A stretch of 64,000 nucleotides of DNA from Sepiola atlantica (GCA_963556195.1 OY744532.1:102234583-102298582); one strand, 5' to 3'. Counted from the first letter of the stretch, positions 22,081 through 32,889 are shown. Notes: a model not told the origin generated them from the letters alone. Program-made: numbers and translations.

Positions 22081-22431
22081 AATGTTTTCATTTAACAAAA
22101 TGTGTCTCTTTTTATTCTTCTTCCTTACTAATGTATTCTCTACGTACTCCTTTTTATTTACAAATCGCATGTGTTTATTTACGTACTAACATACACATTC
22201 CTAAATTATCATAAACTATCGATAATGTATAGATTATTTAAATATTAAATGAATAAAAAGTAAATCAACCACGCTGACACCACCATGAAACCTTTTAGTA
22301 GCTCTCGCCCACACACACGGACGTACGGGAGATTCGAACGCGACTATTGATATTGTAAAATAAAACAAACTCCACAAACACCATGATTTGTTAATATTAT
22401 ATAGATTTTGGTCTTACCATGCAGTACTTGC

Positions 22432-22975
22432 GAGGTCAGTCTAAAATGTATCCGACCTTAGGCCAGAAAAAATATTTAAAATGCGTGACAGGGTTGGGAC
22501 CCTATTACCCTTATTAGTAGTCCCCGTGTGCCTGCACACACTTAGCCCAACGATCCATCCACTGCCGGGAACACCTCTGAAATTCGTCTGTTGGTATGGT
22601 GTTCATCTCTGCTGTCGCGTTAGATTCAGCAGGTGTTTGGAAAAGATGCGATATCTAACACAAATTAAGGAGTGGTTAAACTGATTAAAAAATGACCGCA
22701 CATCAGCGGAAAGTGACCAGCGTTCTGGCAGGCCACAAACTGTTCGGAGTGCAGCTGTTGTTGAGAGAACGCGAAAAAATAGATAATGTGGAACGCGACG
22801 GCGGATATAAACACCATTCAAAAAGAAAACTTTCAGAGGTGTTTCCGGCAGTGGATGGATCGGTGGGATAAGTGTGTATAAGCAAAAGGGGCCTACTTTG
22901 AAGCGGTTATAATACCAACCTCGTAACGTATTTGAAATATTTTTTGGCCTAACGTCGTATATATTTAGACAGGCC
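22432..22975. mobile_element. Mariner-derived foldback with long TIRs
   Basis: The left arm (about 22437-22630) and right arm (about 22780-22965) are inverted: GATCCATCCACTGCCGG and ACACCTCTGAAA on the left reappear reversed as TTTCAGAGGTGT and CCGGCAGTGGATGGATC on the right (22828-22861). Between them, plus-strand translation gives IKEWLN, then SAESDQRSGRP, matching the mariner helix-turn-helix end (GRTS.E..PRSGRP). The right arm encodes FQRCFRQWMDRWDKCV, a mariner-type transposase C terminus. The catalytic core is gone: an internally deleted copy with its C-terminal end duplicated in inverse. Confidence 0.65.
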
Positions 22976-22979
22976 TAAT

Positions 22980-24165
22980 ATATATCTCTATATAGAACAT
23001 AGCCTCTGATATTTGGGAAAATGTGTACAATAATGACACCAACCTACACATATTGACGTCGGCAACATTTCTTATGCAGGGATGCTCTGTTCCAGGTAGA
23101 ATTGTTATACTAGTTCCTTAAACTAACCAGGGTGGTGGTAATGTTCGAGCCGAGATCATAAAATTCAAATTTATTTCTCTAGAGGCCACTTTCTCGGGTT
23201 GTGTTTTTTCTTTACTTTTTGTAGCCAGATGCGCCCTGACAGTGTACTTGCGACTTGTGTAAACACGCTTATTAATACCCGTTAGTAAATGAACATACTA
23301 TTTTTAACTAGACCATGTGTCCTGTTACATTTTCATAAGCTTTCTCTTAAACATTATAGTGGATTAAAGCGTGAAGAGTACTCTGAGAAACCCTCTTTAT
23401 ACAGACCCTCCGATGAAACAATATATACGCTTAACTGTATAAATTGATGATTAGATCGAATATATGAGTTCACTATAATTTACAATAAGAAAAATCCTCT
23501 TTTATACATACAGAACACAATCCTGAAGTCATACCATCGAGTTCCCAAAATGAGTTCTGTCTCACTCACATAACGCAAAGCAAATAGATCTTACAAAATG
23601 GCCGAAAGAAAATAGAATAAAAAGATTTATAATTAAATACAAACAAACACAAGGCAAACGCTCCCCCCCCCCAAGAAAACAAAACAGTATAAAAATAAAG
23701 TTTGCAAAAAGATCAATATCCTGTCAATCGATTGCGACCGGCTTTGTATCGTTTTGAATATAATTGCAAGCGGTTGGTATTCATCTTTAATGCAACACAG
23801 TTCGTGTTATCTCTTTGGCATATTTTCTTGTTTTATTTTCTACATAGTAGTTACGTTTACAAATTGGCACAATTCTAATGTTTGAGATTTTCATTTTCAT
23901 CGCCCATTAGTGGCTCTCGTATATTAACTTATCATGTTCATATGAACTACTATTGAATCTTTGTTGGAGAATCATCATTCGAATCCTAATTGTATTACGT
24001 CCGCTATATAAAGGCTCTTCAAGCGAATTCTTGTCACATGTCAACCAATATTATTTAGCTCATAATGTAACTAGAAAAATGCACGTCCTGGGACAATAAT
24101 TCTTCAAACAGAACAGTTTTGCACCACATTTATGTCCCTATCCAGAGATTAAAACAAAATATAAA
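22980..24165. other. No feature recognised
   Basis: Contains a C9 homopolymer near 23662. The open frames are short and I see no domain. Confidence 0.35.
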
Positions 24166-24169
24166 GACA

Positions 24170-24800
24170 CAAAACCTTATGTCTAGAATCATCATTTCTA
24201 GTTTTGATAAAAAAACCATTACATGATTTATATTCTAGAAAATTTCCTTATTCAAGGCTTAAGCTTAAGGGGTCTTAGGAAGTAACTGAAATTCAGTGAA
24301 GTTTGCTCAATCATCATTTCTAATTTAGATCAAAAACCATTACATGATTTTTATTTTTTTTTAATCTTAATTTACGGCTTAAGCTTAACGGGTCTTAAGA
24401 AGAAATTAAAATTCAGTGAAGATTGCTCAATTAATTCCTAATGACTATGGATTTAATTCAACGCAAATCAGGAATAATTGAAGTTATGCCAGCGAAAAAC
24501 ATTTTAAAATATAAAAAAATGACTTTGGTGAATAGTTATTAATCGCTGTTTGATACATATTGTTAAAATGTCACAAATATCAGAGATCAATTAATTTTTT
24601 AGACGGGGTTCCATCATTTTTACACATTTTGCAGAAGATTTAAGTTAACTAAATATAGCCAACATTAAAACCATTTACACATAGCAGCTGTGTTTCAAAA
24701 TCCATAATGATCGGTTAATTAGTTTATAATTGAATTTTGCACATACACATATATACCCATGTGCGTATACTTACTTTATATAAATAGAGAAATATTAAAC
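24170..24800 (+). repeat. Dispersed repeat R4 (copy 1) with internal 117-bp duplication
   Basis: Two head-to-tail units (about 24190-24308 and 24309-24425) share ACCATTACATGATTT, GGCTTAAGCTTAA(C/G)GGGTCTTA and AAATTCAGTGAAG. Downstream sequence (ACTAAATATAGCCAACATT; CGGTTAATTAGTTT) matches 39080-39170. Non-coding. Identity unknown. Confidence 0.7.
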
Positions 24801-25390
24801 AGTTATTGTAGCCATTCAAGGCCAACAAGAGGAATAAATGGTTATGGGAAGTTGAAGATGACCGAACGTCGTAGACATAAACTAATACACGATAGATAAC
24901 ATGAAATCCGCTGAGCGCTTACTTCCGGAAGCCAACTAAGCAACTGTTAGACAACTGTCACTACCATTTCGACATTTCTCTTTATCGAGATTTTTGCACA
25001 CACTTCAATTAACTTCAGCCAAACAGCTTATAAAAACAATACTTCTAATTATTAGTTCTTATCTGCACTCATATATATTCGTTAGTAATCTACTTTTCGC
25101 CAACATTTATAGTCATGTATTCTTCAGCTTAGCTTTGCATGGCTTATATGAACAATGAGAAATACTGTATTACGGACGATTGTAGGGACACTAGAAACAC
25201 TTCCGAAAAATATGAAAATTGCTATAAATATGGTAATAAAAGAGTAGATTGCTACTTTACAAATTCCCACACTGATGAAACAAGCCTAAATCTTTAAAAC
25301 GTCCTAGAGAACGTAAACCAACCCATGTAGTAATATAACACTAACCCGACTAAAACAAATTTTAATGAAGTAAAACTTTGTAAGCACAAT
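24800..25390. other. No feature recognised
   Basis: Mixed AT-rich sequence with nothing identified. Confidence 0.35.
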
Positions 25391-25761
25391 TACTCATACA
25401 TTAAGCACATTAAAGCGAATCCAAGAAAAATGACACTTTTAAGTAGATATATAAGCACATATAATATTCTACCTCCACAGTGAAAATACTCAGAAGAACC
25501 AACATCGCTTAGTACTAAGAAAGACAATGCTGAAAGGTGTGTTATGGTAAATAGTCCGAGGAGCGATAGCACCATGGACACTTTGATGAAAGGGGACAGA
25601 GTACTCAAATTCTGAGAAAAGATATTGTCAGTAGAATTCCAGAGAAGATCAGACCCTTTTATCGGATACAACTTAATGGTTGATGAGAGAACTCCAAGTG
25701 CGGTGCAATGATGAGCGCCAGAGGTAGAGTATACTGGAAATCCGATGGAACATGTGGTCAC
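25390..25761 (-). CDS. Possible exon of a membrane protein (unrecognised)
   Basis: A 123-codon open frame stands out because it is neither low complexity nor Tyr/Ile microsatellite translation. It encodes two hydrophobic segments, about residues 59-83 (VSMVLSLLGLFTITHLSALS...) and 100-121 (ILYVLIYLLKSVIFLGFALM...), separated by a short loop with Cys and Gly-Gly. No ATG opens it; a TGA precedes the first GTG codon, so a splice entry is more likely. TTTCCAG|TA near residue 9 could be an acceptor, and GA|GTAATT at the end a weak donor. I do not recognise the family. It may also be chance or an old transposon. Confidence 0.25.
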   Translation of the reverse strand: MTTCSIGFPVYSTSGAHHCTALGVLSSTIKLYPIKGSDLLWNSTDNIFSQNLSTLSPFIKVSMVLSLLGLFTITHLSALSFLVLSDVGSSEYFHCGGRILYVLIYLLKSVIFLGFALMCLMYE

Positions 25762-25889
25762 TCATACAGCAGAGACTCAATTTCCATTAAGAAATATGTG
25801 TTTCTTAACTTTTTAGAGCATCTATTAAATGCTTTTCATACATTTTTATGAAACAAATTATTTAGTCTTATCAGCTAGAAACTAAAAAT

Positions 25890-25980
25890 TGCCTCGTTAG
25901 AGATTCGAACTTACGATTGCTACGAATATTGTGACTGAAAGCGAATAAAGTCACCTGTCTAAGATGCATCTTTTGTCTCT
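25890..25980 (-). repeat. tRNA-derived SINE head
   Basis: On the minus strand TTAGACAGGTGAC (A-box-like, about 25957-25969) precedes AAGTTCGAATCTC (B box, about 25900-25912) by some 45 nt, the spacing of internal pol III promoters. The acceptor stem does not close, so this is not a tRNA gene. Confidence 0.5.
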
Positions 25981-26435
25981 TTAACCTAATGCATTGAGTT
26001 CGCCGTAGACATATTTTACCTTCCAGCATAGATATTACATTTATCGATCATCTAAAATAAATGAAAAACATACACATTTTTAATAAAAGTAAAAATATAT
26101 TAGTAAGCATATTTTTATTATTTTATTATTTTAAAATGTATTAGTGAACAGATATTTTTAATCTATTTAAAATAAATGTTTTCTTTTCAAGTAATACGTT
26201 TAATACGTAGTATGGTTTGCTCAGTCAGTTAAAAGGAAACCTCAAAATGTCGGAAGATGGTGTCTAATGTTATTTTTGAACAATGCGTTCTTGAAAAAGA
26301 TGTTAGAACTTCAGACGTCGATAAGGACGTCAAATTGAAGGTGTAAATTCTGAATTTGAAGCTAGCTTAAGTATTAGATCAACCATTTGACTCTAATGCT
26401 GCGACACATACACACGCATGCGCATAACTTTGCTT

Positions 26436-26439
<4 letters not shown>

Positions 26440-26480
<41 letters not shown>
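26440..26480. repeat. (TA)n array
   Basis: Pure dinucleotide array. Confidence 0.97.
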
Positions 26481-26482
<2 letters not shown>

Positions 26483-26604
26483 CATGATTAATAATAAAAA
26501 GTTTGATATTTTAGGAGTGTTACAGAGTAGTACTTGTATTATTGGAAAGGTTTAGGGCTAAGAAAGATCAGAGAGTGAAACCGGACGTAAGTTATAACAT
26601 AACA

Positions 26605-26700
26605 TGACTCATGGCCGGCCCCTTTTGTATCCGGCGAGACTTGAACGAGGAAACACGTGTTTTGCTCGCTTGCCTCAAAATAGGGACAGCACGCGTCTGG
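26605..26700 (-). repeat. Possible tRNA 3'-half-like fragment
   Basis: Minus strand carries CGTTCAAGTCTCGCCGG (B-box-like GTTCAAGTC), followed by GGGGCCGGCC. No clear A box upstream. Perhaps a SINE remnant. Confidence 0.3.
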
Positions 26701-27024
26701 CGACTGATGCTGTGAAATCTTATTCTCTTTCTCTCTCACTCATACACACAGTATGCGAATTTTTCTGTTCTGTCATATGAATAGACCTTTTTTATAGACT
26801 TACCACCAAGTGTCTGCGTGGTTTTGTATCAGCGAACGGAAAGGCAACCGGGATTCGAAATGGTTATGGTGGCGTCGTCCAAGGTGGGCAGACAAACGGC
26901 ACGCGTGCGTAAAGGACTTTATACATCTATATGTACAGGTGTATAGAACAGGGCAGGCGTTTAATATGAAGCAGCAAGAAAGGAACATTGTTATTAAGGT
27001 AATTTAGTTGAGTTTTGATGTTAA

Positions 27025-27250
27025 TAGTTGTTGTGGGTGACCTACCTACCCTTTAATAATAACTAAATGGTAGCAACCGGCTACCATAAATACCGGTTTT
27101 GCCGGGAGAACATTTGGAGTCACATTTAGGCACTAGCACTGCCAACACTGACTTGTGAATTATTTCTCTGTTCAATACAATTCATTATTATTATCTCTAA
27201 ACCTGTTGTTCTTTTATTTCATTGTTGGTACCCCTAAACGGGTCCACAGC
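27025..27250 (+). other. LTR-like segment with possible primer-binding site
   Basis: CCATAAATACCGG (TATA-like, about 27087) lies in a GC-richer block. About 140 bp further on, TGGTACCCCTAAACGGGTC (27226-27244) has the layout of a tRNA-complementary primer-binding site (TGG, then a sequence whose complement resembles a T-arm and acceptor end). No gag/pol follows and no second LTR copy is visible, so this is tentative. Confidence 0.25.
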
Positions 27251-27599
27251 AATAGTTCAATTGCTTGAATGCGGATAAATTGTATTGTGATATAAAAAAG
27301 TCTCTATTTTGTTCTATAATCGATTTTTCTTCAAAAAATATGCAATATTTCTCATTCATGTTTTCATTTTGACGGAACGCTATAGTGCATGAGTACAAAA
27401 CTGACTGTAATGTAGTTTGCACTGCATTACATTTTTGTAAGTTTAAACAATTGCAAGGTTTGTTTACAAGAAGATATATGATTTACAAGTGTCAATTCCA
27501 GACTCCGGCAGAATTGCGCGAATTCAATGAGAATCGCTGAATTGGGGATGGAAGCAAATTTAATGCTGGGGAAATTTCAGGCGGGAAATAGAAATTAGT

Positions 27600-27850
27600 T
27601 TTTATATACATCTTCGATTCTCCATGTTAAGGTTCTCTCCCAGTTGTCCTGCCCATCACTCTTAGGTTTCAAATTGCATTTTCAGCGTTATATCCCGCTT
27701 CAGTTCGAAATAACATTTTCGTTGGTATATTCCGCTTAAGTTTGAAATAGCATTTCGGTCGTTCTGTCACGCATCAGTTTGGGAAAGCATTTCTGTCGTC
27801 TTGTTATCTTTAAGTTTAAAATAGCATTCACCGTGATTAACGCGCGTCTT
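27600..27850 (+). repeat. Degenerate 36-bp satellite, dispersed block
   Basis: Repeats of the loose unit (G)TC(G/T)...CGCTT(A)AGTTTGAAATA(A/G)CATTT(T)C(G)GTC, e.g. CGCTTAAGTTTGAAATAGCATTT near 27734, are the same family as the large block at 54650-56600. About seven monomers, strongly diverged. Confidence 0.65.
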
Positions 27851-28507
27851 AAACGGACACATCTTAAGAAGAGCCGTTGTCATCTTCGATACCTGCGGTC
27901 TGTCCTTCTTCCGCTAGTTCCGTTCAATTTCATGGCACCGTATAGAAACTGGTAAAAATATCAAATCCGAAAAATGATTTCTATTTTCGAAATAAATTGC
28001 CTTTTAAATCATCATCCGGTTAGAAGAAAGAATTATTTTCAGCGAATGTAATGGCGTGTCGATAAACAGCGGACGGCAAACAATTTAGTCAGCTGATTTT
28101 GACATTTCGTTAGAAATTTGCTATCAAAAGAAGAAAACAAAATTTAAATAAATGGTTGCTCTTATTGTATGTATGGATCATAAGTGAATAGATATATTCT
28201 GGTTAGAAGCTGGCAAATTCGCAATTACACACAACATCAACTATTAATTTCCGTATTTTTCCTCCTCTTGGATGTTTTCTTGCTTGGCGGGTGTTAGAGC
28301 GAAATAATGCACACCTGAGTGAAGTAAACAATCAGCAGAGCGAAGTTCGAAATCCAACTGAAACAGTGCAGACATAATCGAATTGTATTGGTACGAATCT
28401 AAAGAATATCAGACACCTAAAAAGTCTGTACTTTTTAATAAAAAGCAATGTGTATGTGCCACGGCAATTGCATTGTTTACATTGAGATATATCTTAGATT
28501 CAGTAAG

Positions 28508-28640
28508 CGCCGCATGATAGAGTAGGGATTAGAAGCGTTGACCGTCAGCTCAACGGTCGAGTTTCAATCCCGGCTTGAGGCACTAACAGGTCTAGCCGCA
28601 CTAATGAGCTGTGAAACAGCGAAACAGTCTGTATGTGGAT
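28508..28640 (+). ncRNA. tRNA-headed SINE joined to a hammerhead-like fold
   Basis: A tRNA-like head (A-box-like TAGAGTAGGG near 28518; B box GAGTTTCAATCCCGG, 28559-28573; a GTTGA/TCAAC anticodon-like stem between) is followed 20 nt later by a hammerhead-like fold at 28593-28638. That has stem I CCGCA/TGTGG (with a TGTA bulge), CTAATGA, helix II GCTGT/ACAGC with loop GAA, GAAA, cleavage triplet GTC. One core base differs (G5 to A), which should abolish cleavage. The same order of parts occurs at 35481-35592, where the core is intact, so the fusion looks like a family trait. Confidence 0.55.
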
Positions 28641-28704
28641 GACTATATATATGTATATATATATATATATGTTGTGTGTGTGTTTTATAGATGATTAGTT
28701 ATGT

Positions 28705-28862
28705 ATGAAGCATATAAACGATGTTGTTTTTGTAAATATGATATTTTATTCTGATATATCGATCGAACTTCAGAGATAATACGGATAGAGCGCAGGTCTG
28801 CAAGAAATATCAGAATAAAATATCATATTTACAAAAATTACAACATCTTTTTATGCTTCTCT
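28705..28862. mobile_element. Foldback with ~52-bp inverted arms
   Basis: ATGAAGCATATAAACGATGT ... TATTTTATTCTGATAT (about 28708-28760) and its inverse (28805-28860) flank about 45 bp. Arms are near perfect, so this is a young or strongly base-paired inverted repeat. Confidence 0.75.
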
Positions 28863-29050
28863 AGAAGCGTACGTGGAAGTTACAAGAAACGATATTTTAT
28901 TTTGAAAGATTAAACAAATAACATGTTTATTTATCAAACGACAGACTTATCAATTAGGACAGACATATCTCTCAAGCCAAAACAAACAATCAATCTGCTT
29001 AAGGCTCTGATACCCACAGAAACTAAACTACCACCTTCCGTTTTACTGGA

Positions 29051-29121
<71 letters not shown>
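29051..29121. repeat. (TA)n array; others at 29170-29200
   Basis: Pure dinucleotide arrays, ~70 and ~30 bp. Confidence 0.97.
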
Positions 29122-29125
<4 letters not shown>

Positions 29126-29164
29126 TATATGTATACCATCAATGCTTCAAGCAAACTACAATCC

Positions 29165-29200
<36 letters not shown>

Positions 29201-29224
29201 ATAGTAAGCTATGAAAATATATTT

Positions 29225-29290
29225 ATGGCAATTAAGCTATACAGAGTCCAGCGTTTCAATCCCCGGTGGGGGGGGGGGGGGATCGTCAGG
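29225..29290 (+). repeat. B-box-like string and poly-G run
   Basis: GCGTTTCAATCCCCGG (about 29250-29265) resembles a tRNA B box, as in the SINE at 28559, and is followed by an uninterrupted run of 14 G (about 29267-29280). Likely a SINE remnant whose G tract expanded. Confidence 0.35.
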
Positions 29291-29399
29291 CTATGCCTAG
29301 CTCTACTTACGTATCGAGCACCGTTGGAGTAAATACTAAAAAAATTGATACATAAACCATTATATCTCCTTATAAAATTGTATGTGGATACATGAAATA

Positions 29400-29401
<2 letters not shown>

Positions 29402-29437
<36 letters not shown>

Positions 29438-29520
29438 TTAAGCAACTGAATTGAAAAAATATCTGCCTCCGTCGCTTTTCTAATTCCTTTTCATCCTTCT
29501 ACCTATATCTATATATATAT

Positions 29521-29577
<57 letters not shown>
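29402..29577. repeat. (TA)n arrays (29402-29435, 29510-29577)
   Basis: Two dinucleotide arrays separated by about 75 bp. Confidence 0.96.
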
Positions 29578-29579
<2 letters not shown>

Positions 29580-29589
29580 CATGATTTCA

Positions 29590-30826
29590 GGTAAGCAACA
29601 CAACTAGCCTAATTCTTTAAGATCAGTTATTTTATAATTAGACTAAAAAAAAACCAGCATCTAGAATGTACATAACTTTCATAAAATCTCAAGAACTTAG
29701 ACGATTTCTTGGGGGGTCCCTTATCCCAACTAAATATGTTCTCATTACAGGGCCGCTATTTGAAGAAAGCATCTATCTACTCCACTAAACATACCGCATA
29801 GCACATGTTTACAGCTTAATAAAACATATATTTTTTAAAAGCCCACGTGTGTTAGAATATTCAATTAATTTTTGGCTTGGCCTTCGTAAAAGCTTGAAGA
29901 GTCTCTTCAACATTCCCTACTGCTATAACAGGTTTTTAACACATGTTACAACTGCCGACCAGAGATAGCAACAAAAATACCGCTAACCCCATGATATTTT
30001 CTTCTCAACTATCATTCTACTAAGAAGTATGCAACTATTTAAGAACTGTTAGTTGGACGAAAATTTCTTGCAAGATCAATTATTTTCAACACAAATCATC
30101 TCTCTTCCTTCTCTCTTCATTTTTTCTTTCCAGAATCTATCATAGGAAGCATATCAAATATAACATTTCTCTTGTTTTCTTGTACCTAAACATCGTCAAG
30201 TTTTTATTTCATCCGATGCATTTCTTACAACTTTCGATTAAAAAAGCTAAACTTAAACTTTAAATAGCTGAATTATAAATTGAAAACAGCTGTATTTCAA
30301 ATTAAAATACACCTCAACATTATTAACATTTAAGTGAAGAAAATGTGTCTATGAAAAATAATTAATTCACTTTTTCAAAAATGGACATTAACATTAAATG
30401 CTATATTTTAATTGTTGCAATAGGGTTACAATTTATCAAGAGTAAGGTTTGATGATACGTTTTAATTAGACAAAATGATTGTCAGCCGAAAGATGATGAA
30501 AGCTACGAAGGTAATAATGTTGATAAAAATATCAACAGCGCTCTTTTAATTGGGGGGGGGGGACGTCTTATGACAATAATTTGTTGACATTGGATTTGAA
30601 TACAACCAAGTTGTGATCAGCAAAACAGCGGGTGTGCGATGATGTACACAACAGGCAGAAAGCGTTTTTCAGAAATGCTTTGCACATTCAAATTACGTCG
30701 GTAGCATGAACCATAATGTGAGTAGGGAAATTAATTTTCCGTTGTTGTAGGAAGACGAGTTCTTGCTGTGACAGTCATACAAAGAATTTATATACGAAGA
30801 TACGTGTTAACACAGGAATAGAGTGC

Positions 30827-30830
<4 letters not shown>
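29590..30830. other. No feature recognised
   Basis: AT-rich. G11 run at 30552-30562. No coding or repeat signal. Confidence 0.35.

Positions 30831-30870
<40 letters not shown>
30831..30870. repeat. (TA)n array
   Basis: Immediately left of the long palindrome. Confidence 0.97.
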
Positions 30871-30873
<3 letters not shown>

Positions 30874-31139
30874 AATTTTATTTACACAGACATGTACAAA
30901 ATCTGCGACACTGGCATGTCGATGTTATCGATCAACAGTTACTATAAACTGAGATCTCATCAGGGAGAGTTAGAATCCGATCTTAACCTCAGATCATATT
31001 TGGAGAGAAATATAATCTGAGGTTAAGATCGGATTCTAACTCTGCCTGATGAGATCTCAGTTTATAGTAACTGTTGATCGATAACATCGACATGCCAGTG
31101 TCGCAGATTTTGTACATGTCTGTGTAAATAAAATTATCA
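30871..31139. mobile_element. Near-perfect ~270-bp palindrome (foldback repeat R3, copy 2)
   Basis: Two arms of about 120 bp are almost exact inverses: GATAATTTTATTTACACAGA ... GGTTAAGATCGGATTCTAAC in the arms, with only about 20-30 nt between them (centre near 31005). Each arm contains CCTGATGAGATCTCAG next to a long possible helix (CAGTT/AACTG) and GATCGATAACATCGAC. This may be a hammerhead in which GAAA has become GATA. The homologous sequence continues to about 31240 with the same tail as the 17521-17797 copy. Confidence 0.8.
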
Positions 31140-31240
31140 CATATAAAGCTCTATTTTGATATTGAGCACTTTTTATAAACCCGGTTAAAATTCTCTGGAT
31201 TACCACCCTGTGGATATTTTTCACCTGGATTATTACCATT
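31140..31240 (+). repeat. 3' tail of repeat R3
   Basis: ATTGAGCACT, CCCGGTTAAAATT and ACCCTGTGGATATTTTTCACCTGGAT parallel the tail of the copy ending at 17797. Confidence 0.6.
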
Positions 31241-31242
31241 AT

Positions 31243-31245
<3 letters not shown>

Positions 31246-31315
<70 letters not shown>
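31246..31315. repeat. (TA)n array
   Basis: Pure dinucleotide array, ~70 bp. Confidence 0.97.
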
Positions 31316-31319
<4 letters not shown>

Positions 31320-31445
31320 AAGTTTAGAGAAAAGTAATTCGCTGACCGTTAGAATATGGAATAGAAATAGCTTAATATTGACCAGTATAGTTATAATATA
31401 TGATAGTGTACAAATTGGTATGATAAAGGTTAGTATTCGCTATGA

Positions 31446-31447
<2 letters not shown>

Positions 31448-31498
<51 letters not shown>

Positions 31499-31558
31499 TA
31501 TGTATATGTATTTATATATATGTATATATATATGCATATATATGTATATATATGCATA

Positions 31559-31635
<77 letters not shown>

Positions 31636-31650
31636 ATATATTTATATTAG
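31448..31650. repeat. (TA)n with periodic TATGTATATATGCA units
   Basis: About 200 bp. The middle (31494-31570) has repeated TATATGCA/TATATGTA blocks, a higher-order period within the dinucleotide array. Confidence 0.95.
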
Positions 31651-31853
31651 ACGCTTAAGGTCGCCTGTTTTTGTTTAACTCTTAGATAATTAACCCCCCC
31701 TTTTTTTTTACCTATATTTTTTTACTTATATTTTTTTCATTTATTAATTTTCCAACGAATGTTAAGTCTGCACTATCTTTGATTTAGTTAGTTTGTCTGG
31801 GAATTTAAACTGCATTTTACATTTGTTTTTAATGCCTCAAAGCTTCTTTAGAC

Positions 31854-31899
31854 TATATATATATATATCCATATATAAGCATATATATTTATATATATT

Positions 31900-31936
<37 letters not shown>
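31854..31936. repeat. Interrupted (TA)n
   Basis: Interruptions include CCATATATAAGCA and TATTTATA. Confidence 0.93.
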
Positions 31937-31938
<2 letters not shown>

Positions 31939-31939
31939 G

Positions 31940-32260
31940 TTGCATACCTCCCGGAATGGGCCGTGGCAGATCTCGCTCCGTATACCCGACTTGGAATGGG
32001 CCGTGGCAGTTCTCTTTTTTATACTCGTCCCGAATGGGCCGTGCCAGTTCTCGCTTAAACAACTGGCGATGTTTAACACAAAAATGTATATGTTGCATAC
32101 CTTTTATCTTCGCGTATCCTTCCCTCTTTCCTCGTCGCGTGGAGGGTTTGCCGTCTCGATGTCGTCTTTTTTCTCGTATCTGTTCTTTTTCCTCGCGTGG
32201 AGGGGTGTCGTCTCGATGTCGTCCAGTGGTTGGATTCTTTCTTCGCTTTTGTACTGCCAT
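31940..32260 (+). repeat. GC-richer minisatellites (39-bp x3; ~30-bp CGTGGAGGG unit)
   Basis: GAATGGGCCGTG(G/C)CAG(A/T)TCTC starts at 31954, 31994 and 32032 (40- and 38-bp steps), each followed by a ...TATACNCG spacer. Then TCGCGTGGAGGG ... GTCTCGATGTCGTC appears twice (near 32136 and 32194). The contrast with the AT-rich surroundings suggests a transposon promoter/leader or imported sequence. Frames on either strand are repeat translations. Confidence 0.6.
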
Positions 32261-32329
32261 GAACATCGCCGCTACAACGAACCACTTCATACCACGATTC
32301 ACGATAAAAACAATCTTTTAAACTTTTGA

Positions 32330-32818
32330 TTATTTTAATTCAGGCGTCAGTTATCGTCGATAGAGATGCCTCACTGACGTTGAGGGAGAGACCAAATTCC
32401 TACTTTATCGTAATTACTCCCTAATTTAAGACCTTAACCATTTGAGGAGGAGGGAAGAAGGAATTTCATGCCTGTATTTCCTTAGGGAAATCAATTCCCA
32501 TTTATCATGTTGAAGACTACATAGAGAAATCGTCCGTTTTGCCCGCTTCAAAAACCTAGACTCGTAAAACTCTGCTTCCCACACGAAAGCCCGTGACGTC
32601 ACAGAGCCCCTATCGCAGGTGCACATTGACCCTTGATCTGAGGTCTCGTCAACGTGGTGACCCTGTCAGCGTCTGTGAGCTCCAACCGTGAGAACAGCCC
32701 TATTCTGCACTCGACTGTACGGGCCCACCCGCACTAAATCGCACAAGCCAAACCAAACGATGTCCAACACATACGCCCACTTCAAGATGCGTCCGGTCCC
32801 ACAGGGTCATTATCCAAC

Positions 32819-32820
<2 letters not shown>
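32330..32820 (+). other. GC-richer segment with CRE-like palindrome
   Basis: TGACGTCA at 32594-32601 is a full CRE palindrome. GAGCTCCAACCG near 32680 recurs on the minus strand near 54055, also near a TGACGTCA (54109-54116). The two loci may share an old transposon leader. No protein-coding similarity recognised. Confidence 0.35.
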
Positions 32821-32824
<4 letters not shown>

Positions 32825-32871
<47 letters not shown>

Positions 32872-32889
32872 TAGATATATATATATATG
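32825..32889. repeat. (TA)n array
   Basis: Abuts the left arm of the Penelope-like element. Confidence 0.97.

Noticed and set aside
27025..27250. Full LTR retrotransposon
   Set aside because: A possible TATA-like box and primer-binding site are seen, but no second LTR and no gag/pol residues follow.
28508..28575. True tRNA genes here and at 25890, 35481 and 58196
   Set aside because: Box A/B-like promoters are present but acceptor stems do not close and the sequence runs into repeat bodies. They are SINE heads.
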